A model generated the notes under the pieces. It worked only from the letters and a program-made list of their open reading frames with translations. It did not search any database and had not been told where the DNA came from. Positions 14,825 to 20,985 of a stretch of DNA of 23,534 bases are shown piece after piece. The first letter of the stretch is position 1; the number at the start of each line of letters is the position of its first letter. The DNA is from a virus, in the IMG/VR virus record IMGVR_UViG_3300025889_000965, positions 1-23,534 of that record; one strand, written 5' to 3'. The position numbers and the translations under genes were made by a program.

Positions 14825-15023
14825 CTTCCCTCCTCTTAATCTCCCGGTCGATATACCACCGAGCCTTCTTGAGATCCTCGATGGCGTCGTGTTTCAGGTC
14901 GGCACGCCAGATGTACTTGACGGCGTTGCCGAGGCAGAAGTTCATGTGCTCGGTGATCTGGATGCACTCGACACCTGACGGGTGCTCGGTGTAGTGCTGG
15001 GGGCGGTTGACTGGGTCGTGCAT
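14811..15023 (-). CDS. DUF3310 (SaV-like) protein
   Basis: This encodes 70 residues. VNRPQHYTEHPSGVECIQI, CLGNAVKYIWRADLKHD and EDLKKARWYIDREI are the conserved blocks of DUF3310, common in phages and sometimes called a nucleotide-kinase-like protein without firm proof. Its place among nucleotide- and DNA-handling genes fits. The start MHDPVNRP at 15023 was chosen because GGGAAG precedes it. An ATG at 15038 has no site. The first 82 nt overlap the end of the upstream gene in another frame. Confidence 0.88.
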   Translation of the reverse strand: MHDPVNRPQHYTEHPSGVECIQITEHMNFCLGNAVKYIWRADLKHDAIEDLKKARWYIDREIKRREGGKI

Positions 15024-15175
15024 TGTGATTCTTCCCATACAAGCATGAGCAGTTCTGCTGCTCGGGCAATGTGCGTAATAAGCGCTGCGTGGTGCAGCTT
15101 GTCTTCGATGCCGTCAACGTAGCCAGCTAACCAACTGGCGGTTGTCAGACACTGGAGTTCCTGATTGGGGGTCAT
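14942..15175 (-). CDS. Small helical hypothetical protein with overlap-derived Ser/Thr tail
   Basis: This encodes 77 residues. The first ~50 (NQELQCLTTASWLAGYVDG, then HHAALITHIARAAELLMLVW) form a well-behaved amphipathic helical region. The rest is Ser/Thr/Pro-rich and lies over the DUF3310 start in another frame, so it was probably shaped by that gene. The ATG at 15175 has GAGG 7 nt upstream inside the preceding gene and overlaps it by 62 nt. It is the only frame that spans 15024-15113, which supports it. No family is recognised. Confidence 0.6.
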   Translation of the reverse strand: MTPNQELQCLTTASWLAGYVDGIEDKLHHAALITHIARAAELLMLVWEESQCTTQSTAPSTTPSTRQVSSASRSPST

Positions 15176-15326
15176 ACGGTATCCTCATTTCACAAGGAAC
15201 CCCTTCGAGTTCCCACGGGCCAGTCCACGTCTGCCGATCATGCGGCGGGGCGGTGAATCTGCAACAGGTGTTGCACTCGGCAGCACCGTACCCTGCGCAG
15301 CGGGCGACGTCGGCGGGGAGGGTCAC
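15114..15326 (-). CDS. Small cysteine-rich hypothetical protein
   Basis: This encodes 70 residues from a GTG at 15326 with GGAGGG upstream, overlapping the preceding stop as GTGA. Cysteines C10, C18, C21, C22 and C45 in VARCAGYGAAECNTCCRF and EGVPCEMRIP suggest a metal-binding knuckle. The RCAG...C..CCR pattern reminds me of small phage proteins of unknown function in Burkholderiales phages. A longer in-frame version upstream was rejected because it would overlap two other well-supported genes. Confidence 0.7.
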   Translation of the reverse strand: MTLPADVARCAGYGAAECNTCCRFTAPPHDRQTWTGPWELEGVPCEMRIPYDPQSGTPVSDNRQLVSWLR

Positions 15327-15490
15327 GATGCCGCCCTCCCCTGCTCGTACTCCTCGCGCTTGTCCATCGCGTGATGCACCCAGACATTGGGCCACTCTGC
15401 ATCCTCGGTGGGTTTGCACCAGCAGTCGGGGCTGGCGTAATGATCGCGCAGGTCGTTCACGGGGACAACGTGGACTCGTTCGGTGGTCAT
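15323..15490 (-). CDS. 55-residue conserved phage hypothetical protein
   Basis: The sequence contains VHVVPVNDLRDH, SPDCWCKPTED and VWVHHAMDKREEYEQGR. I recall this pattern (VPVNDLR...DCWC.P...V.VHH..D.RE) from many phages and prophages, without a known role. The two close cysteines and two histidines could bind a metal. The ATG at 15490 has AAGGAG upstream and overlaps the preceding stop as ATGA. Its own stop overlaps the next start as GTGA. Confidence 0.75.
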   Translation of the reverse strand: MTTERVHVVPVNDLRDHYASPDCWCKPTEDAEWPNVWVHHAMDKREEYEQGRAAS

Positions 15491-15849
15491 GTCTTGCTCC
15501 TTGCTCGGATGACGCGGGCAAAGTAATCGCCCCACACTTGGCACTGTCCACTGAATGTCTCCTTCGCTTTGTCGTCGCACACTCTTGCGCACGCCTCGCG
15601 CTCCATCAGCACCTCAACCTCCAGCCCTTCCGAAATCTGCGTTCCGAGGTGGTCCAGCAGGTCTTCGATGGTGTCGCCGCGGCCGGTGGCGTAGCCCAGG
15701 TTGCGCATCCAGTGAGCGACCTTTTCGCGCTCTGCTGCGGCGACGATGGCGGCGAAGCGGGTAAGCTCACCATGTTCAAGCACGAAGAACTTGCCGTCTT
15801 CGTACAGCCCGGCCTCTCGCGCCATGCGGATGATGTCGTCTTGGGTCAT
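15487..15849 (-). CDS. Conserved phage hypothetical protein (120 residues)
   Basis: It begins MTQDDIIRMAREAGLYEDG and has FAAIVAAAEREKVAHW near residue 33 and EREACARVCDDKAKET near residue 83. Proteins with this AAAERE...C..VC layout are very common in phages and prophages of Proteobacteria and their function is unknown. The ATG at 15849 has AAGGAG 8 nt upstream. It overlaps neighbours on both sides by ATGA. Confidence 0.78.
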   Translation of the reverse strand: MTQDDIIRMAREAGLYEDGKFFVLEHGELTRFAAIVAAAEREKVAHWMRNLGYATGRGDTIEDLLDHLGTQISEGLEVEVLMEREACARVCDDKAKETFSGQCQVWGDYFARVIRARSKT

Positions 15850-16205
15850 GCGTTCTTCTCCTTCAGCGCGGCCTCGATGGCGCGGGCAAAGCTATACGGT
15901 TTGTAATCGCTGCGCAAAGATGACGAAAATAGCGCGCTGATCTCATCATCCGTCAGCGACCGCCACTCGCGGCGTGGTGGGTGGGGGAAAAGAGGGATGG
16001 TGTGTGATCCGTACACGGTGTCCGGGCGCGAGAATTCAAGTCGCTCTTTTCCACGGCTCATCCACGCCACCGGCTCCTGCTCCTCCTGCGCCAGCGCGTC
16101 GCGGAGGGCGGTGATGGCCTTTGCTTGCGCTGGAGTACGCCAATCCGGCAATTCGCCTTCCATCGCCTCCAGCGCCTGCTGGGCGGCTTCACGTAGGGTG
16201 GTCAT
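15846..16205 (-). CDS. Conserved phage hypothetical protein (119 residues)
   Basis: The N-terminus is a helix (LREAAQQALEAMEGELPDW). The middle has EPVAWMSRG and TIPLFPHPPRREW. The C-terminus has LTDDEISALFSSS and a final helix FARAIEAALKEKN. The combination PVAW...PL...HPPRR.W..LTDDEI recurs in phage proteins I have seen but has no assigned function. The ATG at 16205 has GGAGG 7-8 nt upstream. Both ends overlap neighbours by ATGA. Confidence 0.75.
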   Translation of the reverse strand: MTTLREAAQQALEAMEGELPDWRTPAQAKAITALRDALAQEEQEPVAWMSRGKERLEFSRPDTVYGSHTIPLFPHPPRREWRSLTDDEISALFSSSLRSDYKPYSFARAIEAALKEKNA

Positions 16206-16390
16206 CCCAACACCTCCGCAATCACCAGGCCCACCATCATCGCAACGGCGGCGATCGTCACCGCCTCCATCAGTGCAGACGGCTTCGGCCTGGGCCACAG
16301 ATCCGGCGTCGGGGTGCTGGCCTCGCGGTACGGGCAGCAGCGGCCCTGTTCGCACAGGCCGTCGCAGCAGGTACGATCTTCTGTCTTCAT
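16202..16390 (-). CDS. Small cysteine-rich single-pass membrane protein
   Basis: This encodes 62 residues. Four to five cysteines in TCCDGLCEQGRCCPYR (7-22) form a compact, probably metal-binding or disulfide knot. A Pro-rich linker (26-38) and one hydrophobic helix (about 41-61, MEAVTIAAVAMMVGLVIAEV) follow. The topology is probably a cytoplasmic cysteine head with a C-terminal anchor. Phage proteins with C...C.QGR.CP plus one helix are familiar to me, function unknown. The ATG at 16390 has AGGAGG at a spacing of 8, and both ends overlap by ATGA. Confidence 0.72.
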   Translation of the reverse strand: MKTEDRTCCDGLCEQGRCCPYREASTPTPDLWPRPKPSALMEAVTIAAVAMMVGLVIAEVLG

Positions 16391-16539
16391 GGTGCGATCC
16401 TCCTGACAGGTTGAGCCAGCAGCCACTTGCTGCCGAGGTTGCGGATGGCGCGGGCCCATGCCCGCTGGTTGTGCCGATCGAGGCGGCGGTCGCCCGAGGC
16501 CCACAGGGCCCGGGCACGGCGTAGCATTTTGGTGTTCAT
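16387..16539 (-). CDS. 50-residue basic conserved protein
   Basis: The sequence starts MNTKMLRRARALWASGD and continues LDRHNQRAWARAIRNLGSKW, then LLAQPVRRIAP. The block RHNQRAW.R.....LG.KWLLA.PV.R is one I recall from small phage proteins, function unknown. It is strongly basic (11 Arg) and helical, so nucleic-acid binding is possible. It overlaps both neighbours by ATGA. Its Shine-Dalgarno, GAGG, lies in the end of the upstream gene. Confidence 0.68.
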   Translation of the reverse strand: MNTKMLRRARALWASGDRRLDRHNQRAWARAIRNLGSKWLLAQPVRRIAP

Positions 16540-16838
16540 TCCTTCACCTCGTACCCTGCGTTGCGCAGCGCCTGCGGGATGTCCATCGCACCCTTGAAGC
16601 TGCCCGGGAGTTCAAGCCACTCCGCTACCACGCCGTCAGGGCAGGCACCGAAGATGTACGTCTCGGGGTCAAGGAGCCCCGGGATGTTGTCGATTTCAGG
16701 AATGCCCGTAGCCTTGGGCGTAACAGCACTCACTACAACGTACTCGTGACCCTCGTGCGGGGGCTCCATGCGGAACAGCTCCGCTTCGCCCCGGAAACTG
16801 TCCAGCTTCTTGATCTTGTGTGCAATCTTGTTCGTCAT
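16536..16838 (-). CDS. Conserved phage hypothetical protein, first gene of the overlap chain
   Basis: This encodes 100 residues. Conserved-looking blocks are KKLDSFRGEAELFRMEPP, EYVVVSAV and ETYIFGACPDG, then LELPGSFKGAMDIPQALRNA. The ETYIF...G.v..W.EL.GSFKG pattern is familiar from phages but unassigned. The ATG at 16838 has GGAG 7 nt upstream. It stands only 28 nt after an intrinsic terminator, leaving no room for a separate promoter, so it needs readthrough or a promoter further upstream. Confidence 0.75.
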   Translation of the reverse strand: MTNKIAHKIKKLDSFRGEAELFRMEPPHEGHEYVVVSAVTPKATGIPEIDNIPGLLDPETYIFGACPDGVVAEWLELPGSFKGAMDIPQALRNAGYEVKE

Positions 16839-16866
16839 CTGTGCTCTCCAAAAGCGTTTAGCCAAC

Positions 16867-16893
16867 AAAAACGCCCTACCGAGGTAGAGCGTT
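16867..16893 (-). terminator. Intrinsic terminator upstream of the small-gene chain
   Basis: On the minus strand the stem is AACGCTCTAC/GTAGGGCGTT (complement of 16870-16879 and 16884-16893), with one T-G wobble and a CTCG tetraloop, followed directly by TTTTTG. It ends the unit containing the gene at 17167 and would reduce expression of all genes to its left. Confidence 0.82.
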
Positions 16894-16915
16894 GAGTGAT
16901 GAAACCAGGGACCTG

Positions 16916-17167
16916 TCAGGCGGTGCGCCACACGCGCAGGCCATCCGACATCACGGCGGTGCGGGTCTCCAAGCCTTCGAACTTCTTCCGTGCGTTCAGC
17001 ACCTTGCGACGCCACGAGTCCACCAGCTTCTTGCCCTCGTCACCCGACGGGTCGAAGGGGATCAGGAAAGAGTGGCCGACTCCCATGTCAGCGAACGGGA
17101 ACGTGGTGCCACGACGGCCCGGGCGGGTGCCCTTGGGAATGGAAACGCCTGCTTCGATTTGGAACAT
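16916..17167 (-). CDS. Conserved phage hypothetical protein (83 residues)
   Basis: FPFADMGVGHSFLIPFD in the first half and DGLRVWRT at the end are the features I recall from a widespread family of small phage proteins with FPF..M.VG.SF and a C-terminal R.WR. A basic helix (about 50-65) lies between them. The role is unknown. The ATG at 17167 has AGAGGA 6 nt upstream. It follows a promoter-like leader (17168-17290) and is followed by a terminator, so it may be a single-gene unit. Confidence 0.78.
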   Translation of the reverse strand: MFQIEAGVSIPKGTRPGRRGTTFPFADMGVGHSFLIPFDPSGDEGKKLVDSWRRKVLNARKKFEGLETRTAVMSDGLRVWRTA

Positions 17168-17290
17168 GTTGTCCTCTGATGCGCCCGTTGAGTAGCAGCG
17201 GGCGAAGGGTTAGCGCACCGGGGTCGGTGCTTGATTGACGGCTACTCCGTTGATTGGTGGGTCGACTCTATCACTTCTGAAGGAGACGCG
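17168..17290 (-). promoter_or_regulatory. Candidate promoter and structured leader, 123 nt
   Basis: On the minus strand, TTGACG (complement of 17289-17294, overlapping the upstream stop codon) and TAGAGT (complement of 17265-17270) are separated by 18 bases. This is a plausible sigma70 promoter with 5/6 and 4/6 matches. The expected transcript would have a leader of about 90 nt with two hairpins: GCACCG/CGGTGC with a 4-nt loop (17215-17230), and GCCCG/CGGGC (17183-17187 and 17199-17203). The promoter is by eye only. Confidence 0.4.
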
Positions 17291-17548
17291 TCAACCCTCG
17301 ATAGGCTCAATCCAGTACGAACTTTCACCTACCCGCACACCGATGCTGTAGATCGTCTCGGGGTGTCCAGCGTCCAGCAGCGCCATCGCCTCAAGCATCC
17401 ACTGGGGCAGCACATCGCGACGGTAGGTACCGGTGCGCAATTCCTCAGGCATCGGCGGGTAAGTCGTGACGTAGACGTACTCCGGGGGCAGGTTCGAGGA
17501 AGCGTTGATGTGGTAGGACGACTTGGGGTTGCGCTTGGGGTCAAGCAT
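17291..17548 (-). CDS. Hypothetical protein (85 residues)
   Basis: It starts MLDPKRNPKSSYHINASSN and includes EYVYVTTYPPMPEEL, LPQWMLEAMALLDAG and IGVRVGESSYWIEPIEG. It looks like a small alpha/beta domain, with no recognised family. The ATG at 17548 has AAGGA upstream within the previous gene, which it overlaps by 8 nt. The last bases form the -35 part of the candidate promoter. Confidence 0.7.
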   Translation of the reverse strand: MLDPKRNPKSSYHINASSNLPPEYVYVTTYPPMPEELRTGTYRRDVLPQWMLEAMALLDAGHPETIYSIGVRVGESSYWIEPIEG

Positions 17549-17843
17549 TGGATTCCTTCTTGGCTCTCTGTTCCGCCCGCTCCTGCTCTTCCTTGGCGTC
17601 GGCAGCGGCCCGCATCGTTGCGAACTGCACCGGGCCCAGTGTGCTGATGCTGGGCATGTTGTCGCCTGTCAGCGGCACTGCCATCTCCCTGTTGTTGATG
17701 TAGTCTTTGGAATACCACGTCTGGATCTTGTAAACATCGTGGCCAGAGAAGAGTTCAAAGATCGCCATCGCTGCCTCTTTCGGCACGATGAACTTGTTGT
17801 GGTCGATGGACAGAATCACTTTGTCGAACTGTGCTTTGCTCAT
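17541..17843 (-). CDS. Hypothetical protein (100 residues) with charged C-terminal helix
   Basis: It starts MSKAQFDKVILSIDHNKFIV. The middle (about 30-70) has FELFSGHDVYKIQTWYSKDY. The last 25 residues are a charged helix, DAKEEQERAEQRAKKESNA, likely coiled coil. No family is recognised. The ATG at 17843 has AGGA 7 nt upstream in CTAGGAACTATC. The frame is also open back to an ATG at 17918 that lies inside the end of the upstream gene with its own GAGG site. The shorter start is preferred because a stable hairpin lies between them. Confidence 0.72.
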   Translation of the reverse strand: MSKAQFDKVILSIDHNKFIVPKEAAMAIFELFSGHDVYKIQTWYSKDYINNREMAVPLTGDNMPSISTLGPVQFATMRAAADAKEEQERAEQRAKKESNA

Positions 17844-17866
17844 GATAGTTCCTAGAGTTGAGGGGG

Positions 17867-17904
17867 TGACACCCGGTCCGCGCCGGGACCGTTTCGCGGT
17901 GTCA
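17867..17904 (-). other. 13-bp bulged hairpin in leader
   Basis: TGACACC (17867-17873) pairs with GGTGTCA (17898-17904), and directly stacked CGGTCC (17874-17879) pairs with GGACCG (17886-17891), leaving a one-sided 6-nt bulge (17892-17897) and a 6-nt loop. The stem begins at the stop codon of the upstream gene and ends 23 nt before the next ATG. There is no T tract. The one-sided bulge is unlike a terminator and could be a protein- or ribosome-controlled RNA element. Confidence 0.45.
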
Positions 17905-18156
17905 ACGCGCCGCGTCATACAACGCCTCGACCACCTTGAACGGCGGTGCTTCGACGTCGATGGTCGTTTGCCACAACGTGTTGTTGGGTAGTATTGCCTC
18001 TACCTTCCACGGTGTGTTTGCTTTCCTACTGATCTCGGCAATCATCCTGTACGGTCCTCCGTCTACTGACTCTCGCAGTACGTAGACCAGCAGGCCTGCG
18101 CCTCCGAAGTCGAACCAGAGTCTGTTGGGTCTCAGTGTGTCACTTGGCAGCGTCAT
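17902..18156 (-). CDS. Small hypothetical protein, paralogue B of a tandem pair
   Basis: This encodes 84 residues. The second half, TPWKVEAILPNNTLWQTTID, then EAPPFKVVEALYDAAR, aligns in layout with the gene directly upstream (GWTLTTTPRWPMDKT..., then EDPPFQLAEALYDAAK). The first half (LWFDFGGAGLLVYVLRESV) differs. The ATG at 18156 has GGAGG 7 nt upstream, both placed inside the EALYDAAK codons of the upstream gene (17-nt overlap). The function is unknown. The shared C-terminus suggests a tandem duplication that has diverged. Confidence 0.7.
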   Translation of the reverse strand: MTLPSDTLRPNRLWFDFGGAGLLVYVLRESVDGGPYRMIAEISRKANTPWKVEAILPNNTLWQTTIDVEAPPFKVVEALYDAAR

Positions 18157-18436
18157 ACAGTGCCTCCGCTAATTGGAACGGTGGGTCTTCACTCGGTGGG
18201 AGTTTCATCTGGCACGTCTTGTCCATAGGCCAGCGCGGCGTTGTGGTGAGAGTCCACCCAGGCTCCCCCTTGATGCGTGACAGCACCGCTTGTTGTTTAG
18301 CCGTGCCATACCCCTCCGGCATGATGTAGGGTATGTACAGGCTGTAGGCTTCAACGAGCTTGTCCTCGACAGAGTGCCAGCTCCGCCCCTCACCGAGGGG
18401 CTTGGGTACCTCCGGTACCGCGTCATGCTGGGACAT
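18140..18436 (-). CDS. Small hypothetical protein, paralogue A of a tandem pair
   Basis: This encodes 98 residues starting MSQHDAVPEVPKPLGEGRSW. The middle has LVEAYSLYIPYIMPEGYGTA, and it ends with the shared PPFQLAEALYDAAK. The ATG at 18436 has GGAG 7 nt upstream inside the last codons of the VWA gene, overlapping it by 14 nt. The protein may be linked to the VWA/MoxR module through this tight coupling, but no function can be read from the sequence. Confidence 0.72.
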   Translation of the reverse strand: MSQHDAVPEVPKPLGEGRSWHSVEDKLVEAYSLYIPYIMPEGYGTAKQQAVLSRIKGEPGWTLTTTPRWPMDKTCQMKLPPSEDPPFQLAEALYDAAK

Positions 18437-19634
18437 ACAGCGTCTCCCCCACCGGGGCGCGGAGCCCCTTGGTGCTGATGCACCACAGCGTCGGGTGCTT
18501 GAGGTCCGCAGGCCACGGCGTGTAGCCATCGGTGAAGACGATCACCGCGTTGGGGTTCAGCCCCCGCTGGTCGATGAAGTTGAACAGGGCCCGCACGTCG
18601 GTACCCCCGCCGCCCTTGGGCTTCGTCGCCTTGACGATGTCCTGCACCCGCTCGCCCTCGTAGGACTCGTGTGCTGCGACCGCCCAGTCCCAATAGATCA
18701 CGTCGACCATCTGCGGAGTGACGGCCTCGCAGGCTGCGGCGACCTCGCTCAGTGCACGTCGGAGTTGCTCGTCGCCAATCGAGCCGCTGGTGTCTATGCC
18801 GATGACGATGCGGTCGACCGCTTCTGTGTACCGGGAGGGGAGGTAGAGATCCTGCCCGAGCCAGCGTCGAGCGGGCCGAGCCCACGTCGACAAGTCGCCG
18901 CCCTTGGCGGTGTTGGTCAGCCAGTCACGCAGCACGTCCTGCCAGGGCACCACAGGCTCAAGGAGAGCCTCGATGTCACGGGACATGCCAGCACCCGTCT
19001 TGCCTGCGATCAGCGCCCCTTGGCGCAGCGCGTTGTCGACAGCCTTGGCTACCTCCTCGGCCTCGGCCTGAGTCAGAGGTGCAGGTCCACCCTCTTCACC
19101 GTCGCCGTCCCCGTCGCCCGCCGCAGGCTGATGCTGGTCGAACTGCTGACCCTTGGGGCTGTTGCCACTGCCGCCCCCGCCGCCCTGCGGCTTGGACTGC
19201 GCCTGTTGTTTGAGCCGCCTGTACACCTCACCGGTGTCCAGCCCATCGTACTGCGGGTCACAGTACGCGTTCTCCCAGATGGTGATGAACTGCCCACCCG
19301 GGTCCATCGACTTGAGCATGTTGTTGATCACCATGTCCTTGGCGATGTTGGACAGTTGCGCGTCGTCCTTGTCGAGCTTGGCCCAGGTCGTCATGTGCAT
19401 CAACATCACGTGGAAGTACTCGTGCAAGACAACAAACCTTAACAACCTATCATCACATTGATTGACGAAGGCTCGGCCATAAAAGACGTCACGTCCGTTG
19501 GTTGCCGCAGTGGGCACGTCGTCCACCACTTGCCATGAGCCGACCATCAGGATCGGTGAGATGGCGGTGAAGCGCTCGTCGCGCATGATCTTGCTACGGG
19601 CCTTGGTGATGCGCTCTTCTGCTGTCAGGTTCAT
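18423..19634 (-). CDS. CobT-like protein: DUF2201-type putative metallopeptidase plus VWA domain
   Basis: This encodes 403 residues. The N-terminal domain (about 1-130) has FVVLHEYFHVMLMH with HExxH at 71-75, and a later AKDMVINN (98-105) typical of the DUF2201 N-terminal metallopeptidase-like family. A low-complexity Gly/Gln/Asp-rich linker (about 145-185, with GDGDGDGEE) follows. The C-terminal VWA domain has a complete MIDAS metal site: D281-x-S283-x-S285 in GIDTSGSIGD, T345 in GGGGTD and D369 in VFTDGY. Such proteins pair with MoxR/CobS AAA+ ATPases, here encoded two genes upstream, to remodel a target protein or insert a metal. Whether the HExxH site cuts protein is not known. The start overlaps the previous gene by ATGA. 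Confidence 0.88.
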   Translation of the reverse strand: MNLTAEERITKARSKIMRDERFTAISPILMVGSWQVVDDVPTAATNGRDVFYGRAFVNQCDDRLLRFVVLHEYFHVMLMHMTTWAKLDKDDAQLSNIAKDMVINNMLKSMDPGGQFITIWENAYCDPQYDGLDTGEVYRRLKQQAQSKPQGGGGGSGNSPKGQQFDQHQPAAGDGDGDGEEGGPAPLTQAEAEEVAKAVDNALRQGALIAGKTGAGMSRDIEALLEPVVPWQDVLRDWLTNTAKGGDLSTWARPARRWLGQDLYLPSRYTEAVDRIVIGIDTSGSIGDEQLRRALSEVAAACEAVTPQMVDVIYWDWAVAAHESYEGERVQDIVKATKPKGGGGTDVRALFNFIDQRGLNPNAVIVFTDGYTPWPADLKHPTLWCISTKGLRAPVGETLYVPA

Positions 19635-19834
19635 GACAACTCCTCGACGATCCCGCCTTCCGGCATGTTGATGGGCAGTTCACGTAATAGATTCACATAC
19701 ACAAGTCTATCACCTGTGTCAGCGATAGTGCTTGCAAATCGTTCCGCGCTTTCCCTGTCGGGTGAATTGAATATCCAACGAGTGTACGTGTTCTGTCGGT
19801 GGTTGTAGAACTTGGCGAAGTAAAGGTTGGTCAT
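19631..19834 (-). CDS. Small hypothetical protein inside the MoxR-VWA module
   Basis: This encodes 67 residues, starting MTNLYFAKFYNHRQNTYTRW, with ESAERFASTIADTGDRLVYV in the middle. It looks like a small alpha/beta fold. The gene is more AT-rich than its neighbours. The ATG at 19834 has CTAGAGGACCACT upstream, and its stop overlaps the VWA start by ATGA, so the two are coupled. It lies between the ATPase and the VWA protein and may be an adaptor. It could also simply be an inserted small gene. Confidence 0.72.
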   Translation of the reverse strand: MTNLYFAKFYNHRQNTYTRWIFNSPDRESAERFASTIADTGDRLVYVNLLRELPINMPEGGIVEELS

Positions 19835-19846
19835 AGTGGTCCTCTA

Positions 19847-19862
19847 GCCCCCGTGAGGGGGC
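19847..19862 (-). other. GC-rich intergenic hairpin
   Basis: A 6-bp stem GCCCCC/GGGGGC with a 4-nt loop lies between the MoxR stop and the CTAGAGG ribosome-binding site of the next gene. On the minus strand it is followed by TAGAGG rather than a T tract, so strong termination is unlikely. Confidence 0.5.
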
Positions 19863-19878
19863 GGGTTGTGGTGGGTTA

Positions 19879-20940
19879 TCAGCCCATGATCCAGTTGTTA
19901 GCCGTGCACCACTTGGTGAATGAGGCGTTCAGGGCTGCAAACTTCGCACGCTGCGGGATACGCAGGAACTGGTTGACGAACACTGCTTGCAGCTCCATCG
20001 GCAAGCGCTTCATGTACACCATGACGGCGTCGAGCGTGTCCTCTGTGGTGCGAGTGATCGCACGGTGCACCAGCATCATGCACATCGTCGGCGTGTCGGG
20101 CACCGGGGCTTGGAGCGGGCTCGTCACGATCGCCCTCCACGAGGGCAGCTTGTTGCCCATCTGCACGTAGACGTGCAGATCAGCGGCGGCGCGAGCGCCG
20201 ATCAGGCCAGCGAGCAGGCCCCGCATGGTGTCGTCATCGAGGTGCTCGGCGTCGTTGAGCACGCGACCGGCAGCGGTCATGCTGCGCGGAGAGCAGAAGG
20301 CCTTGCGACTCGGGTCCTTGCGGTGCCAGATGTAGGGGTTCTGGTCCGGGTTGGCCACGGTGTCGTCGTCGGCCAGCACCTGCGGGGTCTCATCCACCCA
20401 CGCCAGGACGGCGGGGTTGCCGTCGTTGGCCAGCGAGTAGTTCTTGTACTCCTCGACGGTGGGCTTGCGCATCGCGATCACCGACATGCGGTTGCGGACA
20501 TGCAACTGGAGCGTGTCACCCACACCCTCGGAGCTGAGGTTCGTGGTACAAAAAACAACGCTATCTCCGACAGAATTGTCTCTGGGAAGTGGACGGTTCC
20601 CCACCCGGCGGTCGAGCACGACGGGGAGCAGTGCGTTCTGAACACTGCGCGGAGCCTTACCGAACTCGTCCAGGCAGATGACGACAGGCTGTTCGCCATG
20701 CACACCGAACACCTCGTTGGGATAGAAGGTGCTGGTCCCCGTGGTGTGGTTGACGCTCGGGATCTGAATGTCACCCACGTCGATCTGGGTGCAGTCGATG
20801 TACACCTTGCGGTGCGCCGGCATGTTGAGCATGCCGAGGATGGAGGACTTGCCCGAGCCCGAGGGGCCCTCGATCAGGACGGTGGTGTGCTGGCCGACGG
20901 CGTTGATGGCGGCGGCGCATTGGTTGATGCTGAGCTTCAT
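19879..20940 (-). CDS. MoxR/CobS-like AAA+ ATPase
   Basis: This encodes 353 residues. Walker A GPSGSGKS (25-32), Walker B VICLDEFGKA (D91/E92), sensor 1 CTTNLSSEG (N134) and an Arg pair in HVRNRMSVI (R149/R151) form one AAA+ domain. The following region (about 160-280) matches the lid of MoxR/CobS-type ATPases. The partner VWA protein is two genes downstream and the DUF3150-like protein two genes upstream. The ATPase would power remodelling of a substrate held by the VWA partner. The ATG at 20940 has AGGA in CTAGGAAGCACATC, a leader identical to that of the gene at 21186. Confidence 0.9.
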   Translation of the reverse strand: MKLSINQCAAAINAVGQHTTVLIEGPSGSGKSSILGMLNMPAHRKVYIDCTQIDVGDIQIPSVNHTTGTSTFYPNEVFGVHGEQPVVICLDEFGKAPRSVQNALLPVVLDRRVGNRPLPRDNSVGDSVVFCTTNLSSEGVGDTLQLHVRNRMSVIAMRKPTVEEYKNYSLANDGNPAVLAWVDETPQVLADDDTVANPDQNPYIWHRKDPSRKAFCSPRSMTAAGRVLNDAEHLDDDTMRGLLAGLIGARAAADLHVYVQMGNKLPSWRAIVTSPLQAPVPDTPTMCMMLVHRAITRTTEDTLDAVMVYMKRLPMELQAVFVNQFLRIPQRAKFAALNASFTKWCTANNWIMG

Positions 20941-20956
20941 GATGTGCTTCCTAGAG
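20938..20956 (-). repeat. Repeated ribosome-binding leader, copy 1
   Basis: CTCTAGGAAGCACATCATG on the minus strand covers the Shine-Dalgarno site and start codon of the MoxR gene. The same bases occur at 21184-21202 before a different gene, and the identity extends to 21 bases when the first codon is included. Confidence 0.8.
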
Positions 20957-20962
20957 GTTTAA

Positions 20963-20979
20963 CCCGGGCCTTGCCCGGG
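20963..20979 (-). other. GC-rich intergenic hairpin
   Basis: A 7-bp stem CCCGGGC/GCCCGGG with a 3-nt loop lies between the stop at 20986 and the MoxR leader. Only TTAAAC follows it on the minus strand, so termination would be weak at best. Confidence 0.5.
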
Positions 20980-20985
20980 CGGGGT

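Noticed and set aside
17868-17904. Minus-strand TTGACA as a -35 box for the gene at 17843
   Set aside because: No -10-like sequence lies at a proper distance. The bases are part of the bulged hairpin and of a stop codon.
18360-19442. Long rightward open frame opposite the VWA gene (360 codons)
   Set aside because: It is a shadow of a gene with intact HExxH and MIDAS motifs, and no independent support was found.
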